From CAZOMR01 sp964580655 (lineage in GTDB: Bacteria; RBG-13-61-14; CAZOMR01), in NCBI GenBank assembly GCA_964580655.1, contig CAZOMR010000028.1, positions 1 through 19,330 of the forward strand: a stretch of DNA of 19,330 nt. The letters run 5' to 3'. The notes under the pieces are model-generated. The model was not told the origin of the DNA and did no database searches. It saw only the letters and a program-made list of their open reading frames with translations. This document shows, piece after piece, positions 1 to 7,253 of the stretch. The first letter of the stretch is position 1. Each line of letters starts with the position of its first letter. A program made the position numbers and the translations under genes.

Positions 1-921
1 TTTATATCCACCGAGCCCGGCGTGTCCGTTTCCGAGGCCCCTGCATTCATCAAGGCGCAGGGAGGAGCGATGGCTAATGTCGCGGTGGGACTGGCCCGGC
101 TGGGCGTCAAATCCGGATTTCTCGGAAAGGTCGGAAGGGATGAATTCGGAAGATTTCTCGAACATGGCCTGCGAGAAAACAAGGTGGATACCACCATGCT
201 CTATTTCTCGGAGAGCTATCCCACAGGGCTTGTGTTCGTGGCGCTGGATAAGGCTCGCAAGCCCTCGTTTTGCTTTTTCGGCAAACCCAGCGCTGACATG
301 ATGCTCAAGCCGGAAGAGGTCAGGCCTGAATTCTTTGAGCATGTCAGGTTCTTGCATATTGCGACAGTCTCAATAGTCCAGGAGCCAGCCCGGGAAGCCA
401 CTTTCCGCGCTGTGGAGCTTGCACGCGAAAAGGGTGTGCCGGTTTCATTCGATCCCAATTTCCGGCTACACCTGTGGCAAGATCAGGCCCTGCTCAAGTC
501 CCTGACAGGTGAGCTTGCAAGGCAAAGCAACCTGGTCAAGCTGAGCCAGGAGGAGTTGAATTTTCTTCTCGGTGAATCTGAGATTGAGTCCGCATGCGCG
601 CGCCTTCTTGAGATGGGCCCCCAAGCGGTTGTGGTAACCATGGGAGAGCACGGCGCATATTATGCCACTGCGGAAGGAAGAGGAAAGGATCCCGGGTTCA
701 AGGTAAAGACCGTGGATACCACCGGAGCAGGCGATGCTTTCATGGCAGGAATTCTGGCAGAACTGCTTGAGAAAAAAACCTGGCCTCCGAGCCCTGATGA
801 CCTGGCCCATGCTGTCAGGTTTGCAAATGCAACGGCCGCACTCTCAACGCTGAAACCCGGAGCAGTGGCCGCTTTGCCGGACCTGAACAGGGTAAGAGAA
901 TTTATTCGCTCGCCATCCTGA
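1..921 (+). CDS. PfkB-family carbohydrate kinase (fructokinase/KDG-kinase-like), 5' end cut by window
   Basis: ATP-dependent sugar kinase of the ribokinase/PfkB fold, expected to phosphorylate a sugar or keto-sugar in the cytosol. The frame is open from base 1, and the residues before the first GTG (22) already read FISTEPG, a stretch usual just after the family's N-terminal strand. The gene therefore starts upstream and GTG 22 is not a start. The substrate-side motif GGAMANVAVGLARLG lies at bases 61-105. The C-terminal signature DTTGAGDAF, with the anion hole and catalytic Asp, lies at about 715-741. About 306 residues are present, so only some 10-20 are missing. The overall pattern is closest to fructokinase or 2-keto-3-deoxygluconate kinase. 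The exact substrate cannot be read from these motifs. The next gene on the same strand starts 72 bp downstream. Confidence 0.93.
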   Translation, partial: FISTEPGVSVSEAPAFIKAQGGAMANVAVGLARLGVKSGFLGKVGRDEFGRFLEHGLRENKVDTTMLYFSESYPTGLVFVALDKARKPSFCFFGKPSADMMLKPEEVRPEFFEHVRFLHIATVSIVQEPAREATFRAVELAREKGVPVSFDPNFRLHLWQDQALLKSLTGELARQSNLVKLSQEELNFLLGESEIESACARLLEMGPQAVVVTMGEHGAYYATAEGRGKDPGFKVKTVDTTGAGDAFMAGILAELLEKKTWPPSPDDLAHAVRFANATAALSTLKPGAVAALPDLNRVREFIRSPS

Positions 922-993
922 TACTCTTGAAATTCCTCAAATGATGCTTAAGGTTTATAGATAGAAAATCAAGGCGAAAGAGAGGAAAGACCG

Positions 994-1449
994 ATGGAGA
1001 AAGACTCGGAGAAAATGGATTACTACAGAGAGATGAGGTCAAAGATTCTCAAATGGGCCGATGGCAAGGGCAAGGGTTATAAGTATATGCCATACATTCT
1101 CGCGGCCCCGGATTTCTTTTATGTGCTTGTCAAGCTCCTGCTCGATGACCGGGTGCCGACCAAGGAAAAGGCTGTTCTTGGGGTTGCCATTGCGTATTTC
1201 ATTGCGCCGATTGACATCATCCCGGAGGGATTATTAGGCCCGGTGGGGTATGCGGATGATGTGGTGATCGCGGTCTGGGTTCTGAACCGCATAGTAAACG
1301 AGGTGGGGAAAGACATTGTGCTTGAGCACTGGCCCGGTGAACAGGATATGATCGCCCTGATCCAGCAGATACTCGCACAGGCGGATGAATGGCTCGGAAG
1401 GGGTGCTTACAAGAAGCTGAAAGAGTTCCTGGCAGGAAAGGTGAAATAA
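994..1449 (+). CDS. YkvA family / DUF1232 protein
   Basis: This 151-residue protein has the DUF1232 core at about residues 40-100. The hallmark is a hydrophobic helix followed by APIDIIPEGLLGPVGYADDV, where the usual family pattern is P-x-D-x-I-P-D then a G-Y-x-D-D turn. Family members are small, membrane-associated proteins of unknown biochemical role. A charged N-terminal region (1-35) and an amphipathic C-terminal tail flank the core. The ATG start is supported by a purine-rich GAGAGGAAAG just upstream (about 980-989). It may be co-transcribed with the kinase, since there is no obvious terminator in the 72-bp gap. Family assignment is good; function is unknown. Confidence 0.88.
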   Translation: MEKDSEKMDYYREMRSKILKWADGKGKGYKYMPYILAAPDFFYVLVKLLLDDRVPTKEKAVLGVAIAYFIAPIDIIPEGLLGPVGYADDVVIAVWVLNRIVNEVGKDIVLEHWPGEQDMIALIQQILAQADEWLGRGAYKKLKEFLAGKVK

Positions 1450-1450
1450 T

Positions 1451-1620
1451 TTTACCGCAAAAGCGCAAAGGGAAATAGTTGTTCACCGCAAAGACGCAAA
1501 GATCGCAAAGGATGATTAAGACTAAAATTTTTGTAAGCTGAAAATTCAGGATAGAAGAATGAATTTCTGTCATTTAAGATTTGAGATTCCTGCGAAGCAG
1601 GACATGTCTTTGCGGTTTAA
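1451..1620. repeat. MITE-like inverted-repeat intergenic element with GCAAAG repeats
   Basis: The gap between the YkvA gene and the nicotinamidase contains ACCGCAAAGAC (1485-1495) and its exact reverse complement GTCTTTGCGGT (1606-1616). A related TTACCGCAAA lies at about 1452 and TTTGCGGTTTAA at 1609-1620. Within the left arm the unit (G)CGCAAAG recurs four or five times between 1455 and 1510. A small perfect hairpin, TCCTGC-GAA-GCAGGA, sits at 1588-1602. Similar CCGCAAAGACGCAAAG strings occur between genes in many environmental genomes. No protein-coding signal is convincing here. Confidence 0.5.
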
Positions 1621-1647
1621 TAGGTATATCACATAAGAGGAGTGAGT

Positions 1648-2175
1648 ATGATAATGGCGAGGGTATTAATAGTGGTTGACATGCTTGAGGGATTTTTGCG
1701 GCCTGGGTATCCGCTTTACTGCGGCAAGGGCGCGGAGAATATTATCCCTTTTATCAAGGGCAAGATAGAGGAGTATGCAAAGAGCGATGAACCTGTGATC
1801 TTCGTCGCAGACCATCATGCGGATGACGACCTTGAGTTCCAGCGGTTTCCAAAACACTGTGTTGCCGGGACAAAGGAGAGCGAGGTTGTCTCCGAGCTTA
1901 AAGGGATTGCGAAAAAGGAGATATTGATCCCGAAGAAGCGCTACTCCGGATTCTACGGCACTAACCTCGATGAAATCCTTGAAAAGGAAAACCCTGGCAT
2001 GGTGGAGGTAGTGGGAGTCTGCACCAACATCTGCGTGCTCTACACAGTGGAGGAACTGAAGAATCGGGACTACAATGTCAGGGTCTACAAACAGGGTGTA
2101 GCAAGCTTTGATGATGACGCGCACGAATGGGCTCTCAAACAAATGGAATCAGTCCTCGGTGCGGAAGTGGTGTAG
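1648..2175 (+). CDS. Nicotinamidase-like cysteine hydrolase (isochorismatase superfamily)
   Basis: Predicted cytosolic amidohydrolase, most likely nicotinamide to nicotinic acid in NAD salvage. With the ATG at 1648 the catalytic triad is Asp11 (VVDMLEGF), Lys96 (PKKRYSGFYG) and Cys129 (GVCTNICV). Metal-site residues lie in ADHHADDD (Asp55, His57) with a further His in FPKHCVAGT (His70). The FP-x-HC-x-x-GT stretch is typical of nicotinamidases within this superfamily. I prefer ATG 1648 over the in-frame GTG at 1642 because AGAGGAG ends at 1641, giving 6 nt spacing to 1648 and none to 1642. The length of 175 residues fits the family. Another small amidase substrate remains possible. Confidence 0.85.
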   Translation: MIMARVLIVVDMLEGFLRPGYPLYCGKGAENIIPFIKGKIEEYAKSDEPVIFVADHHADDDLEFQRFPKHCVAGTKESEVVSELKGIAKKEILIPKKRYSGFYGTNLDEILEKENPGMVEVVGVCTNICVLYTVEELKNRDYNVRVYKQGVASFDDDAHEWALKQMESVLGAEVV

Positions 2176-2202
2176 GTAACCATCGCAACTATCCAGCCTT
2201 TC

Positions 2203-2234
2203 CATCCTCCGTAGCAGTGCTACTGCGAAGGATG
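2203..2234. repeat. Bipartite hairpin after the nicotinamidase gene
   Basis: CATCCT (2203-2208) pairs with AGGATG (2229-2234) around a second perfect stem, GTAGC-AGT-GCTAC (2211-2223). No T-run follows on either side, so it is not a classic intrinsic terminator. It could still block 3' exonuclease or be a dispersed palindromic repeat. The rest of the gap up to 2364 shows nothing recognisable. Confidence 0.45.
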
Positions 2235-2364
2235 AATAGACAAGTCGCCCCACAGCATAACAATGACTACTGTAAAATTCTCTCATTTATAAGTTGATTC
2301 AGGATGAGCTAAGATGATAAAGTTATGTAGTCCCAGGCATTGAAGAGTATGGAGATGGTAAGAG

Positions 2365-2523
2365 ATGTCGGAAAAGATTGAATTGGCTTAGGGAAGTAAG
2401 CCGCTCTTGATAGAGAAGCCCAGACAGAAGATCGGGAGAGAGCCTTCCGTAACAGTGATCCCGGATGCGGGCTTAGTCCTGCCTGTGATCCCGGAGGACA
2501 ACCCTGATGACTGGGAAGAATGA
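2365..2523 (+). pseudogene. Possible 52-codon small gene interrupted by one in-frame TAG
   Basis: An ATG at 2365 starts MSEKIELA, then a TAG at 2389-2391. The same frame continues open with sensible codon use for 43 more residues to TGA 2521-2523, ending in PEDNPDDWEE. A C-to-T change turning CAG (Gln) into TAG would explain the break. A shorter product could start at TTG 2407. I do not recognise the protein. It carries two Pro-containing hydrophobic stretches (TVIPDAGLVLPVIP) and an acidic tail. It ends 36 nt before the chemoreceptor gene, so it may once have been co-expressed with it. It may also be a chance open frame. This is the only content I can suggest for the 384-bp gap at 2176-2559 apart from the hairpin at 2203. 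Confidence 0.3.
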
Positions 2524-2559
2524 TTCCATAATTCATGATGCCCGGATGAAGAGCCTGCA

Positions 2560-4347
2560 ATGAGTTTTGCGAGAAGATTGATCCTTCGCGGCGCACTGAT
2601 CATCAGTGCCACAAGCACGATTTCGCTAGTCGCTATTCTGGGTTTTCTGAAACTGGCCGTTTATCCCACCAGCGAAGAACTCAGGACAATCATAAAATTC
2701 GGTGTCCCGGTATTCTTTTTCCTTGCACTCCTGCTTTTTTTATTCATTATTCGACTCGGCTGGCCCATTGTGCGATTCATCATTCGGGCTGAGGCTCATG
2801 AGAGGTTCACCGATGATTACCTCCAGGATATTCAACGCCGGGCCATTAACTTAGGGTATTATGTGGCCGTCATCTCCTTTGTTTTTTATCTAATCGGCAC
2901 CCCGGCTTGCGTGTACTGGGCATTCCAGCATTTCGGATGGGCAGGCACCAGGCTCATCTACGCAGGCTTTGCCGGATTCCTTGCAGGTCTCCTTAATATC
3001 CCTCTCGCCATCTACGGCACTAATATCGTGATGCGCGAGATGATCGAGCAGACCTTCAACTATTCCGAAACACTGCCACGGGCCGCACGGCTCGGATTTG
3101 GAATCAGCATCCGGAAAAAACTCATCATAGCCTTCCTCTCTATGATTCTGGCCTCCGTCCTTTATGCCACGATGATCGGGTATGTCAACTCCCGACAGAT
3201 CATGGACGAGGCAAAAAAAGTTGACGCGAACCAAACATGGATCAAGCCATTTGAAAACAAAATGGGTGACCTCCGAGTCCTTTACATCCTCGTGGTTGTA
3301 TTTACCTCCGGGCTCGCCTTATTGCTCTCGTATCTTTCATCGCAGGACCTCAATCGGCCAATCCGGAACCTCCTTGATCGCTCCCGGCAAATAGCAGAGG
3401 GAAACCTGGACCAGCAGGTTACCCTGGTGAGTAGCGACGAGCTGGCCGAGCTGGCGGAAATTTTCAACCGCATGAGCCGGCAGATTCAAGGCCAGGTGCT
3501 TGAGGTCAAGGACATCATCGAAAGTATTCGCGATGCCATCCGTCAGCTTGACCTGACATCCAAGGTCATGCTCAGCGTGTCCACCGAGCAGTCGAGCGGG
3601 GCGATAGAGCAGGCATCATCCGTGAAACAGGTTTCCGCCACTGCGGAGGAAATCGCGGCCACTGCCAGACAGATAGAAGAACAGGCCAACCGCGTGGAGG
3701 CCGTCTCCAAGAATTCCCTTGGCGCGTGCGAGGAAGGCACTGAGCGCCTGTCCATGGCTGTGCAGGGATTCGAAAGGATATTAATTCATGGCCAGACAGT
3801 GTTTTCATCCATGGAAAACCTGGAGGCCCGCTTCCAGGAGATGTTCCGCATCATTGAATTGATTGAAGACATCTCGGAGCAGACCGATCTGCTTGCCCTT
3901 AACGCGGCCCTGGAAGCGGCCGGGGCAGGCGAAGCAGGCCGTCGCTTCTCCGTGGTGGCCAAGGCTACCCGCAGGCTCGCTAACCAGGCGACTGGCGCGG
4001 CCGCGGAAATACGCACCCTGATCAGCACCATTCAACAGGCTACCCAGCAGGCCTATACCGCCTCTGGAAAGGGCCAGGAAACCGTGGAAGAGGAAAAGCG
4101 TTTGATTGACGATACTGCCGCGGCAATTGAGCGCATCTCCATGCTTGCAAATGATACATCCATGGCGGTAAGGGAAATCACCCTGTCCACTCAGCAACAG
4201 ACCTCCGGCACCGAGCAGATGGCAAATACAATCGCCGAGATACAGGAGGTGTCCTCACAGGCCGCTGAGGGAGCAAAGGAAATTGAAAGAACCGTGAAGG
4301 ACCTTACCAGGTTAATGGACTCTTTGAGAGGACTGATTGAAAAATAA
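2560..4347 (+). CDS. Methyl-accepting chemotaxis protein with multi-TM N-terminus and HAMP
   Basis: Chemoreceptor-type membrane signalling protein of 595 residues. Hydrophobic segments at about 11-33, 45-75, 98-120, 133-153, 186-208 and 238-260 suggest six membrane spans, with no large periplasmic sensor domain. Ligand sensing would then be within or near the membrane. A HAMP domain follows (about 261-312, DLNRPIRNLLDRSRQIAEGN). A long coiled-coil MCP signalling domain occupies about 340-590. The hairpin tip is EDISEQTDLLALNAALEAAG (437-455...). It departs from consensus: EAAGAGE for EAARAGE, GRRF for GRGF and AKATRRL for ADEVRRL. There is no C-terminal xWxxF CheR-docking pentapeptide; the protein ends LRGLIEK. 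No che genes are in the window. Confidence 0.92.
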   Translation: MSFARRLILRGALIISATSTISLVAILGFLKLAVYPTSEELRTIIKFGVPVFFFLALLLFLFIIRLGWPIVRFIIRAEAHERFTDDYLQDIQRRAINLGYYVAVISFVFYLIGTPACVYWAFQHFGWAGTRLIYAGFAGFLAGLLNIPLAIYGTNIVMREMIEQTFNYSETLPRAARLGFGISIRKKLIIAFLSMILASVLYATMIGYVNSRQIMDEAKKVDANQTWIKPFENKMGDLRVLYILVVVFTSGLALLLSYLSSQDLNRPIRNLLDRSRQIAEGNLDQQVTLVSSDELAELAEIFNRMSRQIQGQVLEVKDIIESIRDAIRQLDLTSKVMLSVSTEQSSGAIEQASSVKQVSATAEEIAATARQIEEQANRVEAVSKNSLGACEEGTERLSMAVQGFERILIHGQTVFSSMENLEARFQEMFRIIELIEDISEQTDLLALNAALEAAGAGEAGRRFSVVAKATRRLANQATGAAAEIRTLISTIQQATQQAYTASGKGQETVEEEKRLIDDTAAAIERISMLANDTSMAVREITLSTQQQTSGTEQMANTIAEIQEVSSQAAEGAKEIERTVKDLTRLMDSLRGLIEK

Positions 4348-4423
4348 AGAGGTATTGGTGCGTAAAAAATTTTCCCCCCGATGGAATGATATGTCAGTCT
4401 ATAACATCAGGCCAATATAAGTC

Positions 4424-5014
4424 ATGGACCCAGGGGCTAGAAAGGAAGGGATATTAAAGGCCGCGTCCAGGGTGTTTGCCACAAAGGGTTATCACAAGGC
4501 CAGTGTTTCAGACATCACCACGGAGGCCGGCATTGCACGAGGGACATTTTATTTATATTTCAAGGGCAAGCGCGATGTGTTTTCCGAATTGGTGGACATG
4601 TTGACAATAAGGCTGGAAGCATGTCTGCGCCGCGTAGACCTGTCCCCCGGAAAGCCGCCCTGGGAGGATCAGATTCGCGCCAATGTCAGCCGGCTGGCCT
4701 CGATACTCCTTTCGGAGCGCGAGCTCACCCTGATTCTCTACAATCATTATATGGGCCTGGACGAAGAATATGATACCAAGATCCGGGAGTTTTACGCCCG
4801 GATAACAAACGCCGCTCTCGGAGCGCTACGGCTCGGGCAACAGATGCGACTGCTGAGGCCGGAATTCAATCCGCATCTCGCGGCACTGCACATGGTCGGG
4901 AGCGTAAAGGAAGTCATCTATCATATTGCGGCTTATGGAGAGCCGGACATCCCTGCTGAAGAACTCGTGCGCGAAATGCTTGAGTATCATCTTGCAGGGA
5001 TAAAAACCAAATAA
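4424..5014 (+). CDS. TetR-family transcriptional regulator
   Basis: DNA-binding repressor-type protein of 196 residues. The N-terminal TetR HTH spans about residues 8-55: ILKAASRVFATKGYHKASVSDITTEAGIARGTFY, then LYFKGKRDVF. The Y-x-Y/H-F-x-x-K-x-x-L-like ending is characteristic of the family. The C-terminal two thirds are helical and variable, as expected for a ligand and dimerisation domain. There is no clear Shine-Dalgarno before ATG 4424. Its target may be a neighbour, such as the chemoreceptor upstream or the gene whose fragment remains at 5075, but nothing in the sequence proves this. Confidence 0.92.
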   Translation: MDPGARKEGILKAASRVFATKGYHKASVSDITTEAGIARGTFYLYFKGKRDVFSELVDMLTIRLEACLRRVDLSPGKPPWEDQIRANVSRLASILLSERELTLILYNHYMGLDEEYDTKIREFYARITNAALGALRLGQQMRLLRPEFNPHLAALHMVGSVKEVIYHIAAYGEPDIPAEELVREMLEYHLAGIKTK

Positions 5015-5074
5015 GAGCATTAGCCCACACGGACTGATCCGCCGCGATATTGTAAGAGCTCAAAGTATCAAGGC

Positions 5075-5136
5075 TTGACATCAAAAATCCTGCTGACCGG
5101 AGCAAGCGGATTCATCGGAAGCCATCTCACTCTCGC
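5075..5136 (+). pseudogene. N-terminal fragment of an extended SDR (NAD-dependent epimerase/dehydratase)
   Basis: From TTG 5075 the translation begins (M)TSKILLTGASGFIGSHLTLAL. This is the first beta-strand and the GxxGxxG NAD(P)-binding turn (GASGFIG) of an extended short-chain dehydrogenase or epimerase. After about 21 codons the similarity stops. The sequence runs through a 7-bp inverted repeat at 5137-5157 into the 3' end of the oppositely oriented binding-protein gene (stop at 5162). The remaining roughly 280 residues expected for the family are absent. I read this as a gene truncated by a rearrangement, or as an assembly join. It lies 60 bp after the TetR gene in the same orientation, so the two may once have formed a unit. 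Confidence 0.6.
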
Positions 5137-5157
5137 GCTTGACGTCTCCGGTCAAGC
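5137..5157. repeat. 7-bp inverted repeat at the SDR/ABC-operon junction
   Basis: GCTTGAC (5137-5143) and GTCAAGC (5151-5157) form a perfect 7-bp stem around a 7-nt loop. It lies between the end of SDR similarity and the stop codon of the minus-strand binding-protein gene. It could terminate the minus-strand operon (no T-run follows) or mark the break point. Confidence 0.5.
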
Positions 5158-5161
5158 TCCC

Positions 5162-6085
5162 TCAGAACCCCTGATACCCCGTAGCCTCGTCCTTTGTGAC
5201 ACGCGTGGTGGAAAGACTTATATTCCTTGGAACCCTCTTTCCCTGCAGAACCTTCAAGCCATATTCAATGGCCTCCTTTGAGCCGTTCTGATATACAAAG
5301 GTGGCGTGAAGCTGTCCCTTGCGGATCATCTCTACGGCCTCGCCCTGGCCGTCAATGCCCACGAAGATCATGTCCCCCTCCCGGCCAACAGCCCGCGCCG
5401 CGAGAAACGCGCCTATCGCCATCTCGTCATTGTGCGCATAGATTGCATCAATCTCAGGAAGACTCTGAAGCGCGTTATCCATCACCTGCTTGGCCGGAGA
5501 CCGCTTGTAATCACCTGGCTGACGATAAACTATCTCCAAATCAGGATACCCCTCAATAACCTCGTGGAACCCCATCCTTCGCTCCTCCGTGGGCGTGGCC
5601 CCGAGAATCCCCTCGATCTCAACTATCCGGCCCTTGCCCCCGAGCTTTTCAGCTACATATTTTCCAGCCTCCCTGCCGATCTCCATATTGCTTGCGCCGA
5701 TGAAGCAGGTGTATTTTTCACTACGGATCGCCCGGTCTAGAACGATAACCGGGATGCCACGATCATAGGCCTTCTCAACCACCGGCGTCAGCGGCGCGGC
5801 TTCACGAGGACTGATGATGAGAAGATCAATCCCACGAACAATGAAATTCTCCACATCAGCGATCTGCTTCGCGTTCTTGTTCTCTCCATTGGCTATCATC
5901 AGCCTGATCTCCGGATGAGAACCAGCCGCATCCTCCATCTCCTTGTTCATGTTGATCCGCCACGGGTCTTCGAAAGTGCACTGCGAAAAGCCCACCAGAA
6001 ACCTCACCTCTCCCTCAGGCTCCTTTCCCTTGCATCCCGCGAAGGCTACCGAAGCGAAGAGAACCAGAATAAAAAACCTCTTCAT
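5162..6085 (-). CDS. ABC sugar transporter substrate-binding lipoprotein (RbsB/YtfQ type)
   Basis: Periplasm-facing solute receptor of the type I sugar-binding family (Peripla_BP_4). The start is taken at ATG 6085, because AGGGGG lies 9 nt upstream, rather than at the TTG one codon earlier. An N-terminal signal peptide ends in a lipobox, FAGC (Cys18), so the 307-residue protein should be membrane-anchored. The body begins VGFSQCTFEDPWR. It carries the family's GIDLLIISPREAAPLTPVV and IGREAGKYVAEKLGGKGRIV segments and ends with GKRVPRNISL-x-TTRVTKDEA. The YtfQ-like FSQ...PWR start suggests a hexose or pentose ligand. It lies 18 nt after the permease stop and should be translated from the same mRNA. 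Confidence 0.92.
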   Translation of the reverse strand: MKRFFILVLFASVAFAGCKGKEPEGEVRFLVGFSQCTFEDPWRINMNKEMEDAAGSHPEIRLMIANGENKNAKQIADVENFIVRGIDLLIISPREAAPLTPVVEKAYDRGIPVIVLDRAIRSEKYTCFIGASNMEIGREAGKYVAEKLGGKGRIVEIEGILGATPTEERRMGFHEVIEGYPDLEIVYRQPGDYKRSPAKQVMDNALQSLPEIDAIYAHNDEMAIGAFLAARAVGREGDMIFVGIDGQGEAVEMIRKGQLHATFVYQNGSKEAIEYGLKVLQGKRVPRNISLSTTRVTKDEATGYQGF

Positions 6086-6103
6086 CAATTCACACCCCCT
6101 TAT

Positions 6104-7090
6104 CTATCTGCTCCTGCGCTCGCGCTGGATAAGCACCGCGGCAACAATGATCGCACCCTTCAGCACCCTTTGCAAATTCGGGTCAACCCCACGCAGGCCC
6201 AGGACATTATTGAGCACCCCGATGGTCAGCGCGCCTATCAGGGTTCCACCCACTCCCCCCCGACCCCCAAGCAGGTTTGTGCCCCCGATCACCACGGCCG
6301 CGATGGCATCCAGCTCGAAGCCTATCCCGTCATCAGGCCGGCCAGCGTAATTCCGTGCCGTGTAGATCATGGCCGCGAGCCCTGAAAGGAACCCGCAGAT
6401 GGTATAGACAAGGATCTTTATCCGGTTCACGGCTATCCCGGAGAGATACGCCGCGGTCTCGTTTGATCCGATCGCGTAGACAAACCTCCCGAATCGAGTC
6501 CGTCGGAGTACAAGAAGCGACAGCCCGACCGTGACCAGAAACAGTATCGCAGGCACCGGCACCGGGCCAATGTCCTGGCCAAGCATCTCGAATACACGCG
6601 GCTCATCACCGATAAGATCAATCCCACGACCACCTGTCCAGAGAAAAGCGAAACCACGCGCCACGCTCATCATCGCCAGGGTAACGATAAAGGGTTGTAT
6701 CCTGCCCGCAGTGACAGCCACTCCATTGGCCGCGCCCAGAAAAGACCCTGCAAAAAGTCCGCACAGGATCACGAGTAAGCTGAAGCCCGCGCCGGAAAAA
6801 CCCCATCGCTCGATCATGCTCGCGGCCACAACCGACGAGAAGGCTAACAGCGAGCCCACGCTCAGGTCTATCCCTGCTGTGAGGATGACAAAGGTCATGC
6901 CCACCGCGAGAATGCCGTACTCCGCGTTCTGCCGAAGGATGTTGCCCAGGTTCTCGCTCTTGTAAAACACCGGACTGATCTCATCCTCGACCCCCACGAA
7001 AAGGTCCCAGCCCCAGGTGAGCGCAAGCGTCATCCCGAAAAGCGCAATCGCTGGCGCAAGCTTACCAATCCACTCCGTCCACTTCGTCAT
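6104..7090 (-). CDS. ABC sugar transporter permease (RbsC/YtfT type)
   Basis: Inner-membrane permease of the branched-chain/ribose type (BPD_transp_2), 328 residues. The diagnostic stretch GMTFVILTAGIDLSVGSLLA lies in the first third, and GRFVYAIGSNETAAYLSGI lies in the cytoplasmic coupling region that contacts the ATPase. GGRGGVGGTLIGALTIGVL is the usual C-terminal motif. About eight to ten hydrophobic spans are visible. It is the first gene of a two-gene minus-strand operon with the binding protein and has a good promoter at 7111-7140. No ABC ATPase gene (RbsA type) is adjacent: downstream lies the SDR scrap and upstream a divergent gene. The transporter must borrow an ATPase from elsewhere or be incomplete. 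Confidence 0.94.
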   Translation of the reverse strand: MTKWTEWIGKLAPAIALFGMTLALTWGWDLFVGVEDEISPVFYKSENLGNILRQNAEYGILAVGMTFVILTAGIDLSVGSLLAFSSVVAASMIERWGFSGAGFSLLVILCGLFAGSFLGAANGVAVTAGRIQPFIVTLAMMSVARGFAFLWTGGRGIDLIGDEPRVFEMLGQDIGPVPVPAILFLVTVGLSLLVLRRTRFGRFVYAIGSNETAAYLSGIAVNRIKILVYTICGFLSGLAAMIYTARNYAGRPDDGIGFELDAIAAVVIGGTNLLGGRGGVGGTLIGALTIGVLNNVLGLRGVDPNLQRVLKGAIIVAAVLIQRERRSR

Positions 7091-7110
7091 TCTTCAACCA
7101 AACCCGCCTC

Positions 7111-7140
7111 ATAATAGCCAAAGCATGAAACCAAAGTCAA
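7111..7140 (-). promoter_or_regulatory. Sigma70-type promoter of the ABC permease operon
   Basis: Reading the minus strand: TTGACT (7140-7135), an 18-nt spacer, then TATTAT (7116-7111). The expected +1 is near 7104, giving a leader of about 13 nt before ATG 7090. Confidence 0.65.
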
Positions 7141-7158
7141 CCCGCCTGCCGCCGGAAG

Positions 7159-7199
7159 CCAGCTTTAGGTGGTCGGACATGCGCCTTCGCTAAAGCTGG
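7159..7199. repeat. Inverted repeat in the divergent intergenic region
   Basis: CCAGCTTTA (7159-7167) and TAAAGCTGG (7191-7199) are perfect 9-bp arms separated by 23 nt. They sit between two divergent promoters (7111-7140 minus, 7254-7282 plus). This could be a regulator site or a dispersed palindrome. Confidence 0.5.
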
Positions 7200-7253
7200 A
7201 GTGGGCAAGCTGTATCTTCTCTGAACTGTGCACTTTGCACCCTTTGTCTGGCT

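Noticed and set aside
22..24. GTG 22 as the start of the sugar kinase
   Set aside because: The upstream in-frame codons encode conserved family sequence, so the gene simply runs off the window.
1217..1573. Minus-strand 118-codon frame through the YkvA gene end and the intergenic repeat
   Set aside because: It is produced by the GCAAAG repeat read backwards plus the antisense of a real gene, with no start signals.
2497..2526. DDWEE ending of the small ORF as a CheR-binding pentapeptide (xWxxF)
   Set aside because: The stop codon falls before any Phe and the spacing W-E-E-stop-F does not match WxxF.
5137..5281. Continuation of the SDR frame into TYIPWNPLSLQNLQ, which faintly resembles epimerase sequence
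   Set aside because: It lies antisense to the conserved C-terminus of the binding protein, which has a normal family ending, so the resemblance is judged coincidental.
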